This document shows positions 22,001 to 33,126 of a DNA stretch of 64,000 bases, piece by piece; positions within the stretch are counted from its first letter, which is position 1; every line of letters starts with the position of its first letter. The notes under the pieces were generated by a model. It ran no database searches, was not told where the DNA came from, and saw only the letters and a program-made list of their open reading frames with translations. Source of the DNA: Verticillium longisporum (lineage: Eukaryota; Ascomycota; Sordariomycetes; Glomerellales; Plectosphaerellaceae). Position numbers and translations under genes: made by a program. The stretch spans positions 1,116,001 through 1,180,000 of the forward strand of contig JAETXT010000015.1 of assembly GCA_019188255.1 (NCBI GenBank), in the 5' to 3' direction.

Positions 22001-23362
22001 AACACTGGTGCCCAACACAGAGCAAAGCACATGCGCTCTCGCCATCACCACCTCCCCGCTTTGCCTTGGTGTGCAACTCAATTCGTGACACCAATCGCTG
22101 CCGCCACTGGACTTGAGTTCCCGACCAGATCGCCCATGGCAGACCTCGGCGTCCCGCGTGCCTGAATCAATTCCCCGCTGTACATCCGTACCTCATTGAA
22201 CCTCGCCCTGGCTCTCGTTCTCGCCCTCGCACCACCGACAACCTCAGCTTGCTTACTCTCCTTCACCTCTTGTGCCTCTCACAACCACCGATCAACTCGC
22301 CTCGGCAGCTCCAACAGCGGCATCGTACGAATCATCCAGGAGCACCACCACCACCTCTGACGACTTGATCGTGTGCCGACCTGCGCCGTCCTGACCAGTC
22401 GGCGTCACCAACCTACGGTAGCGACAACGCTCTTCTCGCCGACCCCCCCGCGTCTCGCCCTCCCCCGACACTTCCAACAACAAACCGTCTCCTCACCAAG
22501 TCCCCCATTCCCCCGCCTTTCCCATCCCACACCCTCCCTGCCTGCTCGGACCCTCAGGCCTCTCTGCGACCACCCTCATTTCATCTCACTTCACACATCG
22601 CTTCTCACCCACCCAAGGTTGACTCCACGTGTACCTCCACTCCCGCGGGTACATGCGTTTTGTCTTTGCGCCGCCACCCACAACACACTCGTCACTCCAA
22701 CTACCGCCGACATCAACCACACTGCAATCATCGCATCCTCGTCTCTTGTCCTACCCCGTCCCGCCGTGGGACCTGATCCTCAACCCTCGCTCGCGTCTCC
22801 AACTCGTTTACTTGGGACCCCTCCTGCGCCCGCGTCCTCGACCCAACTGACACACCATTCCGCACCCGCAACAACAAACCCCAAGGCACCGAACGGCCTG
22901 TCACGTTCCGAGCCCAATCAACCAACTTCCTCCGTTGCCAACCCGTACGCATGGCCCCAGGGGACGGCTGAAGCACTTTGCTATCGACGACCAGTGAGCG
23001 AGCCGTTGCTCTTGCAAAACTCGCCCAGACCAGCCGGTCCGGTCGTTGACCAGGGCAAGGCAGGAAACGTCCATAGCCTTGCCGTCAACAACGCCGAGGA
23101 AGCTACTTCCATCTCATCGACCAAGGGACCCCAAAGCCTCCCATCCCCTCGATCTCCTCCGCGCCGCACCCCGCAGCCTGTGCAGTGGTTCCGCTGTTCG
23201 CTCCGCGGCCCAATTCTCTCCCCTTCCACCGCATCCTCCACCACCTCTCCTCGCCTTCCTACCATATCCCCTCTTCTCCTCCCTGCCCCCCACTTCAGTG
23301 TGCACCGTGACCCCGAGCTCCCAGCGTCCCAGCCGTCCCTTGTGCCCTGATTTTGCTCCAGG
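19060..23362. other. 4.3-kb non-coding stretch and long leader before the C2H2 regulator
   Basis: No supported gene is found on either strand. A TTTGG pentamer repeat lies at about 21,304-21,327. From about 21,640 to 23,350 the plus strand is very C/T-rich and nearly free of stops in one frame (22373-23350). This gives a 325-codon Pro/Ser/Thr-rich open frame that I read as chance within a pyrimidine-rich leader. Confidence 0.55.
21304..21327 (+). repeat. TTTGG pentamer repeat
   Basis: About four to five tandem copies in non-coding DNA. Confidence 0.65.
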
Positions 23363-26300
23363 ATGATGCCCATTCACCAGTCCATTGAGGGCCAGCCTCC
23401 TCACATGGGCCCTGGACTCAGCCCTCCTGCCGCCACTGCCGGCGAGAATGGCGAGCGCCAGCAGAAACCCAAGACCCTGCCCTGCAAGTACTGCAGCAAG
23501 CGTTTTAGGTGAGTTGCTCCTGTCCATCCTTATCCCAAACGCTTCCATGTTTCTGTAGCTGATATGCCATTTTTTCCCCCAGGCGTGTGGAGCATGTTCA
23601 AAGGCATGAGCGCACTCATACGAAGGAGAAACCCTTCTCCTGCGGTTGGGCCCGTTGCGGAAAGACATTCGGACGCCGGTGAGTTGTGTTTTTGTAGCCC
23701 ACCTTTCCGTAGATGGCCAATCCTCGCCTCCTCCCTCCTCTCCCCTCACCACTCCTCGTACCTCTGCATTGTGGCGCGCCCACCCGCTCATCCTCCTCCC
23801 CCTTTCCCATGTTCTCTCATGTCTTGATCTATCTGCGGTGCCCTCGTCTGCCCTCACTTTGTCAACCCCAACTAGCTAGCTCTGTAAGACAAAAGCTTAC
23901 ATGGACATCAGTGATCTCCTTGTCCGCCACGAAAAGCTTGTCCACCTCAATGAAGGAAATAGCGGTCCAAAAGAATACCGGCCGAGGAAATCTTCAGGTG
24001 CCGGTGGGCATCAGGCCTCGTCGTCCGAAAGTCATGCCGAAACCGAAGTGCTGAACATTCAGCGCACACCAGTGCAAGCACATCAGCAACCGCAGCACCA
24101 ACAGCATCAGCAGCATCAGCCGCATCACAACCACCAACAGCTTCAACCTCAGCATTATCACCAGGATACAATCGTTGCCGCCGCACCGTCTTCTCTCCCT
24201 CAAGATGCCCGCATGCAGCAGGCTCGGGCAGCCGCCTGCAATCTCGACATGCTCTCGGACGCTGCTCTGGCTAGCGAAGTCAACCCCATGCAACCTATGA
24301 TGGCGGACATGGGTCAATCTCAGTCTACTCACGCACGGATCAAGTCCTACGACGAGCAGATGGGCTACTCTGAGCGAGCGCGCGAGGACCAGCCGCCCCT
24401 AGCACCTGGGTTCGCATCACAGGCTGCTCCTAACTCATACGACGACTACCACCTGTTTCTCGATGACTTTGCCGGGTCTTCGCATTTTCTTCCGCCTGCA
24501 TTCGAGCCTGACCAGCAGATGGGTGGCATGTGGCCAAGACAAGCTGGTGACATGCACCAGCGCGGCTTGTCAAAACCGGCATCTCAGTTCCCGTCTCGCT
24601 TTCCATCAGTTCAGCCGGACGGAATTTCAGGCATGGACGGGCAGGCACGAGGTGGCGATGAGCCGATGCGAGCACCTTCTCTGCGAATATCCGCAGTGGA
24701 CCACAACGTAATCAAGAACCGGTTGGATGAGTTCTCCTCTGTGCTTCCCGCAGATTTCATCTTCCCATCACGCCACACCCTGACTAGATTTCTCGAAGGC
24801 TACATCAGTGGATTCCACGAGTATTTGCCCTTCCTACACTTGCCTTCCTTGGCCCCGGCTGAAATCGCGCCCGAGCTGCTGCTGGCGATATTAGCTGTCG
24901 GCGCGCAGTATCGATTTGAGAGCCATCGAGGCCACGCATTATGGTATGCCGCAAAGGCTGTTGCGCTCGAACAAATCCGAAGGCGACACAGCCACGAGGT
25001 TCATGCCCTCCTGCCTACGCCAGCTGCGTATAGCCCCCATTCGACCAGACCATCACCAAGCACTGGCTTCCGACACACCTTTGCCTCGGCACAACAGGAA
25101 AGGCCCATGACGCAAGACACTCACCGTGAGCCTTTGTAAGTCACACTGGCTGGGGCCGTGTATATTCCATCCTCGCTGACTGTTACAGTTCACCCAACAC
25201 CCCGCAAGCACGGCTTGAAACAATCCAGGCTGTTCTGCTGCTCTTTGCCGTGGGCCTGTGGGGTGCGAGCGCAATCTTGCACGAGGCACTCTCTTTGCAG
25301 AGCCATCTCGCAATCTTAGTACGCGAGGAGGGCCTGACGGCGGAGTCGAGTCCAGGCGCAGCTCCTGACTGGGAGACCTGGGTCCGATTAGAGGGCGCTT
25401 CGCGCACAAAACTGATCGCCTACTGCTTCTTCAACCTGTGCAGCATAGCGTACAATATGCCGCCACTGCTGTTGACTTCGGATCTCAGTCTTTTCTTGCC
25501 CTACCCATCCCGTCTTTGGAGGGCCGAATCAGCATGGCAGTGGCAGGAAGCCCGGCAGTCATGCCCGTCTGTGGATATCACTGTGCATGATGCGTTTGCA
25601 AGGTTGTTTGGAAGATCGCCCCAGAGCCTTCCTGCGCACATCACTTCATTGGGACACTACGTTCTCATCCACGCGCTAACGCAACATGTGTTTTTGCTCA
25701 AACAAACTTCATTCGCCCTCAGCTCGCCCTTTGAGCCGCAGAGAGGTCTCAAGCCAGACGATGTCGAAGAGGTACTTCAAGCCTTGCGAGTATGGCAGAC
25801 CAGCTTCGAACATCGACATCAGTTGCGAGCAGCAGAATCAGCACACATGGGACCGAATGACACCTTCCCTGGCGGTCCAGTGGCATTCAACGCGACAGCT
25901 CTTCTGCGACTGGCGTATATACGGCTCTATACCGACATTACCCCGAGCAGGAGTCTTGAGACACGCGACCACATGCTGATTGCATCGTCACTCAGCAACA
26001 CGCCTCTTCTAGTGCGAAGCCTTCGTCTCCAGAAGGCAGTGTTTCAGGCAATCCACGCACTTTCCATGCTCGTCAAGGCTGGCGTCAATTATGTCGCGAG
26101 AACAAAATCGCTGGAATGGAGCATTCAGCATTCCTGTAAGCCAACACTTTATGCCGAAAGCATCATGTCGCTAACTAGTTTGGTAGTGGGAAACTTTGAG
26201 TGCGCCGTCCTGCTCTCGAAATGGCTTTTAACACTCTCCTCGATTGGGCCAAACGACCAGCCAGTGTCCACGGATGAAAAGAACTTTCTTGAAATGATCC

Positions 26301-26587
26301 GGCGCATGCTCGACGAAACCGAGTTCGCCGTGCCGATTGATCCTTCATTGGGCGGGCCTGCGGCCAACCCGCCATCGAACATGGAGGCTTTGGCTGGGGA
26401 CAGCACAAGACTGAGGCAGCTTGCTGCGGCAGTCATCCGCCTCTGGGCTGAGACGTTTAAGGGCACGCACATTTTTGATCTGGTGCGGGTGATGGGGTCT
26501 AGTCTGGATGGCTACGCAAGCCTGGTTGAAAAGCCACACGATCGGGCACCTATGGGACGGATTGCCGCTGAAGCTGGGCTCGGCTGA
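23363..26587 (+). CDS. C2H2 zinc-finger transcription factor with fungal_trans domain (AmdX-like)
   Basis: Nuclear transcription regulator of 937 residues. Exons are 23363-23508, 23583-23678, 23912-25135, 25189-26135 and 26187-26587. Two tandem C2H2 fingers are assembled from exons 1-3. Finger 1 is CKYCSKRF continuing as RVEHVQRHERTH. Finger 2 is CGWARCGKTFGR joined to RDLLVRHEKLVH. A Gln/His-rich stretch follows (about residues 135-180). The C-terminal half is a fungal_trans-type domain, with FLEGYISGFHEYLPFLHLPS and LLLAILAVGAQYRFESHRGH. Introns 1 and 2 interrupt Arg codons in the zinc-finger region. Intron 4 (26136-26186) is 51 nt and stop-free but has GTAAGC, CTAAC and TAG signals, and its removal restores HSLGNFECAVLLSKWLL. 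The fingers most resemble AmdX of Aspergillus; orthology is likely but not proven. Confidence 0.9.
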
Positions 26588-27171
26588 AAATGGAATGTGA
26601 CTTGATGCATGCTGGCGTTCAGGTTCTGGTCAGGGTGGTTTCAGTGGAAGGAAGCATTCATGGGTTGGTCATGGTGCCTGGTGACTTGCTGGGCCGGAGC
26701 GATAATAAGGATACCCGAAGTGTCCAGTCTTGCAAGGGCAGCCACAATCTGAATTATGTTGCCTGTTTATTGGAAGATGGGTATTCAGCAGTAACGCGCG
26801 ACTTGAGCGTTGCCGATCGTAAGCCCGAAATCTGATGGTTTTAAAACAGTGGTTTATGATGAACGAAAGAGCAGACATTGGACAATTTCATGATGTGCAA
26901 CATGGACAGAAAGTAAGTGATACACGGCCAAATATCATTGCAGCGGCATTTGCCCAGACCAAGTACTTCAAGAGCACGTGACATCGCGTTTGGGCGCAAG
27001 TCAATGGCGCGTTGGATTCGCGTCCAAATGACTATGACGACATCACTTTTGTCTGGCTGACTGAACAACTCAGTCGGTCCATTGATGCAGGACATTTCGC
27101 CCGCTCTACGGTTTCACATTGAATATTCTGACGCCCTTTCTGATTGACAAGACACAGGTTCGACATTGGCC
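26588..27171. other. intergenic region
   Basis: About 580 bases between two plus-strand genes. No feature was recognised. Confidence 0.55.
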
Positions 27172-28699
27172 ATGCCGGCGCGCAAAAGAGCAGCGGCCTC
27201 GCCGCCCGAGGACGAACCTCGTCGACGACCGCGGCGGACTACGAGTACGCCCAAGAAGAGCGCGTATTTCGATGACGAGAGCGACGAGAGCGCTGATTTC
27301 AAGGGAGAAGACTTGTCTGAGGATGAAGAAGACGAAAAGGACGAGGAGACTGAGGACGAGCCGCCGAAGCGCGGGCGCGGACGACCCCCTAAGGCCAAGG
27401 CGAAGGCCAAAGCCAAGGCTAAGTCGCCCATCGTAAAGCGAAACGGGACAAAACTGAAAAAGGGCAAGAAAAGCAAGGACGAGGAGGAAGAAGACGGGGA
27501 CGAATACAAGGAGAAGGAATTTTCGGAGGAGGAAGATGACGAGGATGAGGAGGACGACGACGACGAAGCTCCGCGCGTGACGATTACGAAACTGATCGGC
27601 CTACGGCCTCTAGACGGGGTTGAGTACGCCGACACGAAGCTGCACAAGAACACGCTCGCCTTCCTCCGGGACCTGCGAGCAAACAACACGAGGCCCTGGC
27701 TGAAATGTGAGTTCCTCGCCCCCGAGCCAGCCGATCCCGAGAAACAAGAAGGGAGGCAGAGACTGACAGGTTCCGCCCTTAGCCCACGACGGCGAATACC
27801 GCCGCGCCCTCGCCGACTTCAACACCTTCATCGAGGCGCTGACGCCGCTCGTCTCCGAGGCCGACGAGACGGTCCCCGAGCTGCCGCTGCGCGACCTCAC
27901 GTTCCGCATCCACCGCGACATGCGCTTCAGCAAGAACCCGACGCCCTACAAGCCCCACTTTGGCGCCGCCTGGTCGCGCACCGGCCGCAAGGGCCCTACG
28001 CCTGCTACTACCTCCACGTCGAGCCCGGCCGCGCCTTTCTCGGCGGCGGCCTGTGGTGTCCGCCCGCCGAGCAGGTGCGCGCCCTGCGCGCGAGCGTCGA
28101 CGCGCGCCCGGCGCGGTGGCGTGCCGTCCTCAACGGGCCTGTCTTCAAGCGGATGTATCTCGAGGGCAAGGGCAAGGGCGGGGGGGACGAGGAGGCGGTG
28201 GATGCGTTTTGCAAGGGCAATCAGGAGAATGCGCTCAAGACGAAACCAAAGGTATTTTTTCCCCTTCCTTTTTTTCCCTTCCTTTTTTTCCTTTTTTTGA
28301 TATCTTTCTTTCTTTCGTCAATCGCGTTCAACTCCCTCAACTAGAGCTTGATGCTGATGATGGTGCGTCGCCAGGGCTGGGAGGCAGATCATCGTGACAT
28401 TGAGCTCCTCAAGCTGAGGAGCTACACGGTGGGGGCCAAGATTGAGGACGGGCTCTTCGCGCGGGAGGACGCGCAGGAGAGGCTGAAGGACATGGTCGTC
28501 GCGATGGAGCCTTTCGTGAGTTCCGCTTGCACACTGCAATGGTACGTTGTCGTTGCTGACGCGCCAGATTACCTTTCTCAACCGCATAGTCATGCCGGAC
28601 CCTGGGGATACGAGCGACGAAGAGGATGAGGCTGCGCCGGAGGGTAGTGATGATGACGACGAAAGCGAAGGAGAAGGAGAGAGTGAGGGTGCTGTTTGA
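27172..28699 (+). CDS. DUF2461 (TIGR02453) family nuclear protein, with an apparent 1-base frameshift
   Basis: Conserved protein of unknown biochemical role, about 425 residues when one base is restored. Exons are 27172-27706, 27783-28251, 28375-28515 and 28568-28699. The N-terminal 140 residues alternate basic and acidic tracts, with an AT-hook-like KRGRGRPPKAKAKAK, suggesting nuclear localisation and DNA contact. The DUF2461 domain starts at FLRDLRANNTRPWLK and continues with YRRALADFNTFIEALTPLV, then FRIHRDMRFSKNPTPYKPHF. It includes YLHVEPGRAFLGGGLW and ITFLNRIVMPDP. An acidic tail ends the chain. Within exon 2 the frame jumps at GGGCCC, 27991-27996. One extra C there joins SRTGRKGP to YACYYLHVEPG, both family-conserved, so the break is most likely a sequencing error. 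Confidence 0.85.
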
Positions 28700-28941
28700 G
28701 ATGACGCAGATTCGGAGACTCTCAAGCTATCGCCAGCTTCAAACAACATTAATCGATTGGATAGCACGACCGGAAGGCCTGACCGTACTGTTGAATCATG
28801 GAGGCGACTGCAAAACTACACGAATATGCACACATGACGCTGCACTGGAGTGGGACATTGCGTGTTCAACTCATCATCATGGCTGTCTATATTCAGGCGG
28901 CTTTCAAGTCATGCCACATTACTGTACATTTTTCGCGTCCT

Positions 28942-30942
28942 CTAGCATCCGCACACGTTCAACCGGCCAACAGCTGGGTCGTGGTCACTCACAACATCGG
29001 CGAAGCGACGCCATGAGGACACGTGGATGTGCTCGAGCTTGGCCTTGTCGTTGACCAAGGAAGGGCTGATCAGCATGTGGTCAAGCTGCTGGGCATTGCC
29101 GTCAAAGACGTAGCTGTAGCGCTCCGTAGCCGGCAGGCTGTGCTTGCTCAGGCTCGTCAACTTGTGCTTCTCGGTGAGGAGCTTCATAGGCGCGACGAAA
29201 GCAAACTCGTTGAAGTCGCCAGACACGACGATGCGCGCCTTGGGATCCTTGGCATACAGAGTGTCAATGAAGGCGCCGATGCTGCCGGTCTGGAGCAGGC
29301 GCTTGTCGACGCCGTTGTTGATGGGAGGGCGGTTATCGCCGTGGAGGGTGGAAGAACCACCCTTGGAGCCGTTGTGGACGTTGATGGTGAAGAAGGGCTT
29401 GGTCTTGGGGCCCTTGATGGCGCGCCAAGAGGCGGCCAGAGGCTTGCGACTGTTAGCCCAGGCAGCGTCGTTGGCTACGTCAATGCGGCCGGGGTTGAAG
29501 GACAGGGCGGGGCCGTCAACGACGACAGTCGAGTCGAGGCTGCCGCCCTGGTTGGGCTTGTAGACCTCGAGGACATCAGGACGGTAGAGGTACTAATCAC
29601 AACTTATCAGTCAGTGCTTCCAAGGTCATCATCACGGGTCGACTCACCGCGGTCTGAATGTTGCCTCCGGGCTGGCCACCATCCTGGTTACGGATGGGGT
29701 CAACGTTGAGCCACTCGTAGACAACACCGCTCTTTTCCTCGATGGCGGCAGCAAGGGTAGCAAGAGTGATGTTGGCGCTGACAATCAGGTCGTTGGTGGG
29801 GCCGTTGCTGTCCTGAACCTCCTGAAGGAAAATCAGGTCAGGAGTCTTCAGGTAGTCGACAATCTGGTCAGCGACGTCGGGGAGGTGCTCGGAGCCCGGC
29901 CACAGGTTCTCAACGTTGTACGAGCCAAAGGTGATGCCTCGGCAGTCGCCGCTGCTCTCGAGCGTTGTAGGGCTCGTCTCAGCAGAAGACGCAGACTCAA
30001 CCTTGACAGCAGTCAGGGGCAGGATACGGTAGAAGCCGAAGGAGTAGGTGACAACGCCGGTGATGTCGGCAAGCTTATCGCCCATCTTGGACTCCGGGTT
30101 GCGGGTACCATCGAGGGGCGAGCCGATGAGGACGGTCTCAGGGTTAGCATCTACGTCTGCGGTCAGCCAGGTGTCGCGCAACCTCAATTCCAAGCTCGAG
30201 TCAACTCACCCTTGTCGAGCATAGAGATACCGCCGTGCTCGTTGCGACCGGTAGCAGTCCAGGTGCCGAGGACCCAGGTGTCGCCGAATTGGTTGGGACG
30301 GGTCATGCCAACGGGGGCCTTGACGGTGACAAGCTCGCCGTTGAGAGCCTCCCAGAAGTCCAGGCCGTACTTGGTGGGCTCGAGCACAGGGTTCACAGCA
30401 GAAACACGGCGGACATCGTTGGGAACGGCAAAGACATCGCCGCCGTCGAGGCTCGTGTACTGCTCGGTGGGCGGGCTGGGAGTGTCCTCGCCAATGACAT
30501 AGGCGACAACGGCGTTGTTGCGCGAGACAACCTCAACGTTGCGGGGCGTGGCAAGCTCGGTCAGGTAGAGGTGGGTGTTGGTGGACCTAGGGCGTTGCGC
30601 GCGTCAGTTATGCTTAACACTAGCGGGGTTTTGGCCGCCCTAACGGTCATGCACGCACCTGTACTCGAGAATGGTGCCGTCAAGCTTGATGATGTCGCCA
30701 ACAGCAAGGTTTGCGCCGACATTGCGGTCAAAGACGTAGACGGCCTCAGAGGTCAGGTCGTCGTCGTCGGGCACGGTGGAGCGGATCCAGACACCGTTGG
30801 GGCCCTTGGCGAGGACGAGGCCTTCAACAGCCGTCACATTCTGTCCCTGGAGCGGCGACAAGAACTTGTTGCCGTTGATCTCGGCAATGGTGGTAGCCGC
30901 AACGGCACCGGCGAGGGAGAGAAGGGTGGCGGCGACCTTCAT
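28942..30942 (-). CDS. secreted endonuclease/exonuclease/phosphatase-fold nuclease
   Basis: Predicted extracellular nuclease of 604 residues. Exons on the minus strand are 30942-30659, 30586-30210, 30150-29648 and 29592-28942. The chain begins with a signal peptide MKVAATLLSLAGAVAA. An OB-like region follows (GLVLAKGPNGVWIRST to LTELATP). The EEP catalytic domain starts at GITFGSYNVENLWPG at about residue 300. It has DLIFLQEVQDSNG (metal-binding Glu), SGDFNEFAF and the terminal SDHDPAVGRL with the catalytic Asp-His. The layout resembles bacterial ExeM/NucH-type extracellular DNases. Unlike several neighbours, this gene shows no indel. The substrate (DNA, RNA or phosphoester) is not decided by sequence; scavenging of phosphate or extracellular DNA is plausible. 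Confidence 0.9.
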
Positions 30943-33025
30943 CTTGGAGGATCGAGGAGATCGCACGATGGTGATGCGAAGGTCGATTAGCAACGAGACG
31001 ACGAGGAGGGACCTGCAAGGAGGGACGATTTCTCGTGAGATCGGCGGCCTGGAGACTCATCTAGGAACAGAGTCCGGGGATGCTACTTGGTATTTGTAGC
31101 TGCCAGCGCGGCCCGCATTGCATCAACCCTGACCTAGGTACGACGGACCCTCATGATGGGGCGGACATCTGGGAGTGCACACCAGCCAGATGGGAGGGCG
31201 GCCATTTCCGAAGGCAACAGTAGCACGGGGGCCTGTCTCTGATCGCGGAAAGGACATCGGCGACGGGGATTCGTCAATGGACGAGGTGGTCCAGCGCAGG
31301 ACGGCAGATCCAAGAGATGGAGATGGCCGGCAGGTCCCGACATGGGTAGGGGTGTGTTATCAGCTGCCCTGTTAGAGTGCGCGTTGCCTGGCACGTTTCC
31401 TGCGAGCCTTGTAGAGGGCAAAGGGGGCGATCAGGACGGGCAGAGGCTTGAAGAGGCGCGCGTTGCTTTGCCTGCATGTTGAATAGCGCGTCGTTGGGCC
31501 GAGCCCCGGCGTGTTCCTCATTGGGAAGGTGACGGCTTCGAGGGGGGAGGGAGGGGGGTTCGGATGGTTGGGAGAGGCGAGTACTTGGAGGGTGACCGGG
31601 ATCTTGATCTTCTCCGCCGTGGAGACTTCCCCAGTGGCCCAAGCCGTTCTTAGGAAACCATGCTTGGAAGGTTATCTCCACCAATTACGAGGGGTCGTAG
31701 TCCCTCGGATTCGAGACTGTGGATGGTAGAGGTGTCGGCTGGGGGCAGGAGAGAGATGGAGATTACTCTTCTCCGTGGCTGGTTGGATGAAGATTGATGG
31801 AAGACGAGATGGAAGGCCATGTTCAGTTGAAAAAGGAACGACTTGGCCTGGAGAGGATGGCGCAGAAGAGACAAGACGGCAGCCGGCACATGCCCGCCAC
31901 TTCCTGGTCCTGCCCCGCCATTTGCTGTGGCTCGGGCGGCCCCCTGTACGCCATCCCCTGTACGCCATCCCCTGTACGCCATCCCCTGTACGCCATCCCC
32001 TGTAGCGCATGTCCCCTGTAGCGCATGTCCCCTGTGGTTTGGAGGGTAAGTCCCCTATCGCGCGGGCCAACGAACGCTATCACGTGTAGAGTTATCTGTC
32101 GAGGCCCCCTCCTCTTCTTTGCCTGGCCCTGTAGCTGAATGCAAGGAAGATGCTGCCAACACGTGCCCGACCTCGGACGAAGGCAGCATGCCTCGTTCCT
32201 TTCCCCTGCACATCCGACCTCCACCGAAAACCATAATCATGGCAATGACTACTGCCTTGTTCGCGCTTCTATCAGCGGAGGAGACGACCTCCCTCACGAT
32301 TACGGTCTACCGTACTTATCGACCAATGGCCCGCCGAACCGAAACCGTTTCTGGCCTTATTCCTGATTAGGCTCGGCCCGGGACCATGCTACTACAATCT
32401 CTCCAATATGGATATCTATCCCTCGGCAGGAGGTGATCCTCACAAGCTCGCCCAACCCTTGACTCGCTGAACACACCACCCATCGACCGTTGCAGCAGAG
32501 AACTCCCGAGTCCCAACTGGGGAGTGCTACCTGCGCCGACTCGTTACCATCCCGCGATCCTCCCATGCAGCTAGGAGGATCTGCACTCTCCGCCAGCGTG
32601 GTTCTAGGCAACGTGGCACGCGACCACGAGCCTGCCATCCTATCTCTTGCATATGTAAACCCCTCTTCAGCCGATTAGGCCGTTTTTCTTGATCCACAAC
32701 AACATCTTGAGGCTGCGTAGTAGAATGAGTATAACGGAGGTACTGGTTGTCTCGATTCCCTGGGGCCGCTCTCCTGTACTTGACTATGACGCCTTTGAAA
32801 GTGATGTGCTGCTGACAACAGATCATGAAGACGATGAGGTCTAAGTATCTGAAGGACCCCTCCTAAGGCTCTATATAAGACACCTTGTGGTAACAATTTT
32901 CGGTCATCGTACCTGTCGACACAGGATTGTCATTTGCGACCCCTTCCTCGTCTCTGTGCTACAGATATCCAGTCGCCTGAGTTTGGAGTCCTGAGCTTGG
33001 TCGAATCACATATAATGATCACTAA
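30943..33025. other. intergenic region between the nuclease gene and the Fot1-like element
   Basis: About 2.1 kb without a recognised gene. It contains the 14/16-nt minisatellite at 31,941-32,037. Open frames here read through the minisatellite in several frames and are not supported as genes. Confidence 0.55.
31941..32037 (+). repeat. minisatellite with a 14-nt unit changing to a 16-nt unit
   Basis: Four perfect head-to-tail copies of CCCCTGTACGCCAT (31,941-31,996) are followed by two copies of CCCCTGTAGCGCATGT (31,997-32,028) and a partial CCCCTGTGG. The second unit looks derived from the first. It lies about 1 kb upstream of the secreted nuclease start. Confidence 0.95.
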
Positions 33026-33027
33026 TA

Positions 33028-33075
33028 ACGTGCATGATAAGCAAGTGGGCCAAACAAGCAAGTGGGCCACCTGAC
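33028..33075 (+). repeat. left terminal inverted repeat of the Fot1-like element
   Basis: 48 bases beginning ACGTGCATGATAAGC and ending CCACCTGAC, a perfect inverse of 34839-34886. It contains two direct copies of AAGCAAGTGGGCCA separated by 3 bases, probably transposase-binding sites. Confidence 0.95.
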
Positions 33076-33126
33076 GACGAAAACGCGACCTTCTTACGTT
33101 AACCATTAATTCCTCCACCAACAACG

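Noticed and set aside
21539..22081. 180-codon minus-strand open frame
   Set aside because: Low-complexity Gly/Glu/Arg stretch antisense to a pyrimidine tract; no motif.
22373..23350. 325-codon Pro/Ser/Thr-rich plus-strand open frame before the C2H2 gene
   Set aside because: Lies in a C/T-rich leader where stops are rare by composition; no ordered domain or conserved motif is seen.
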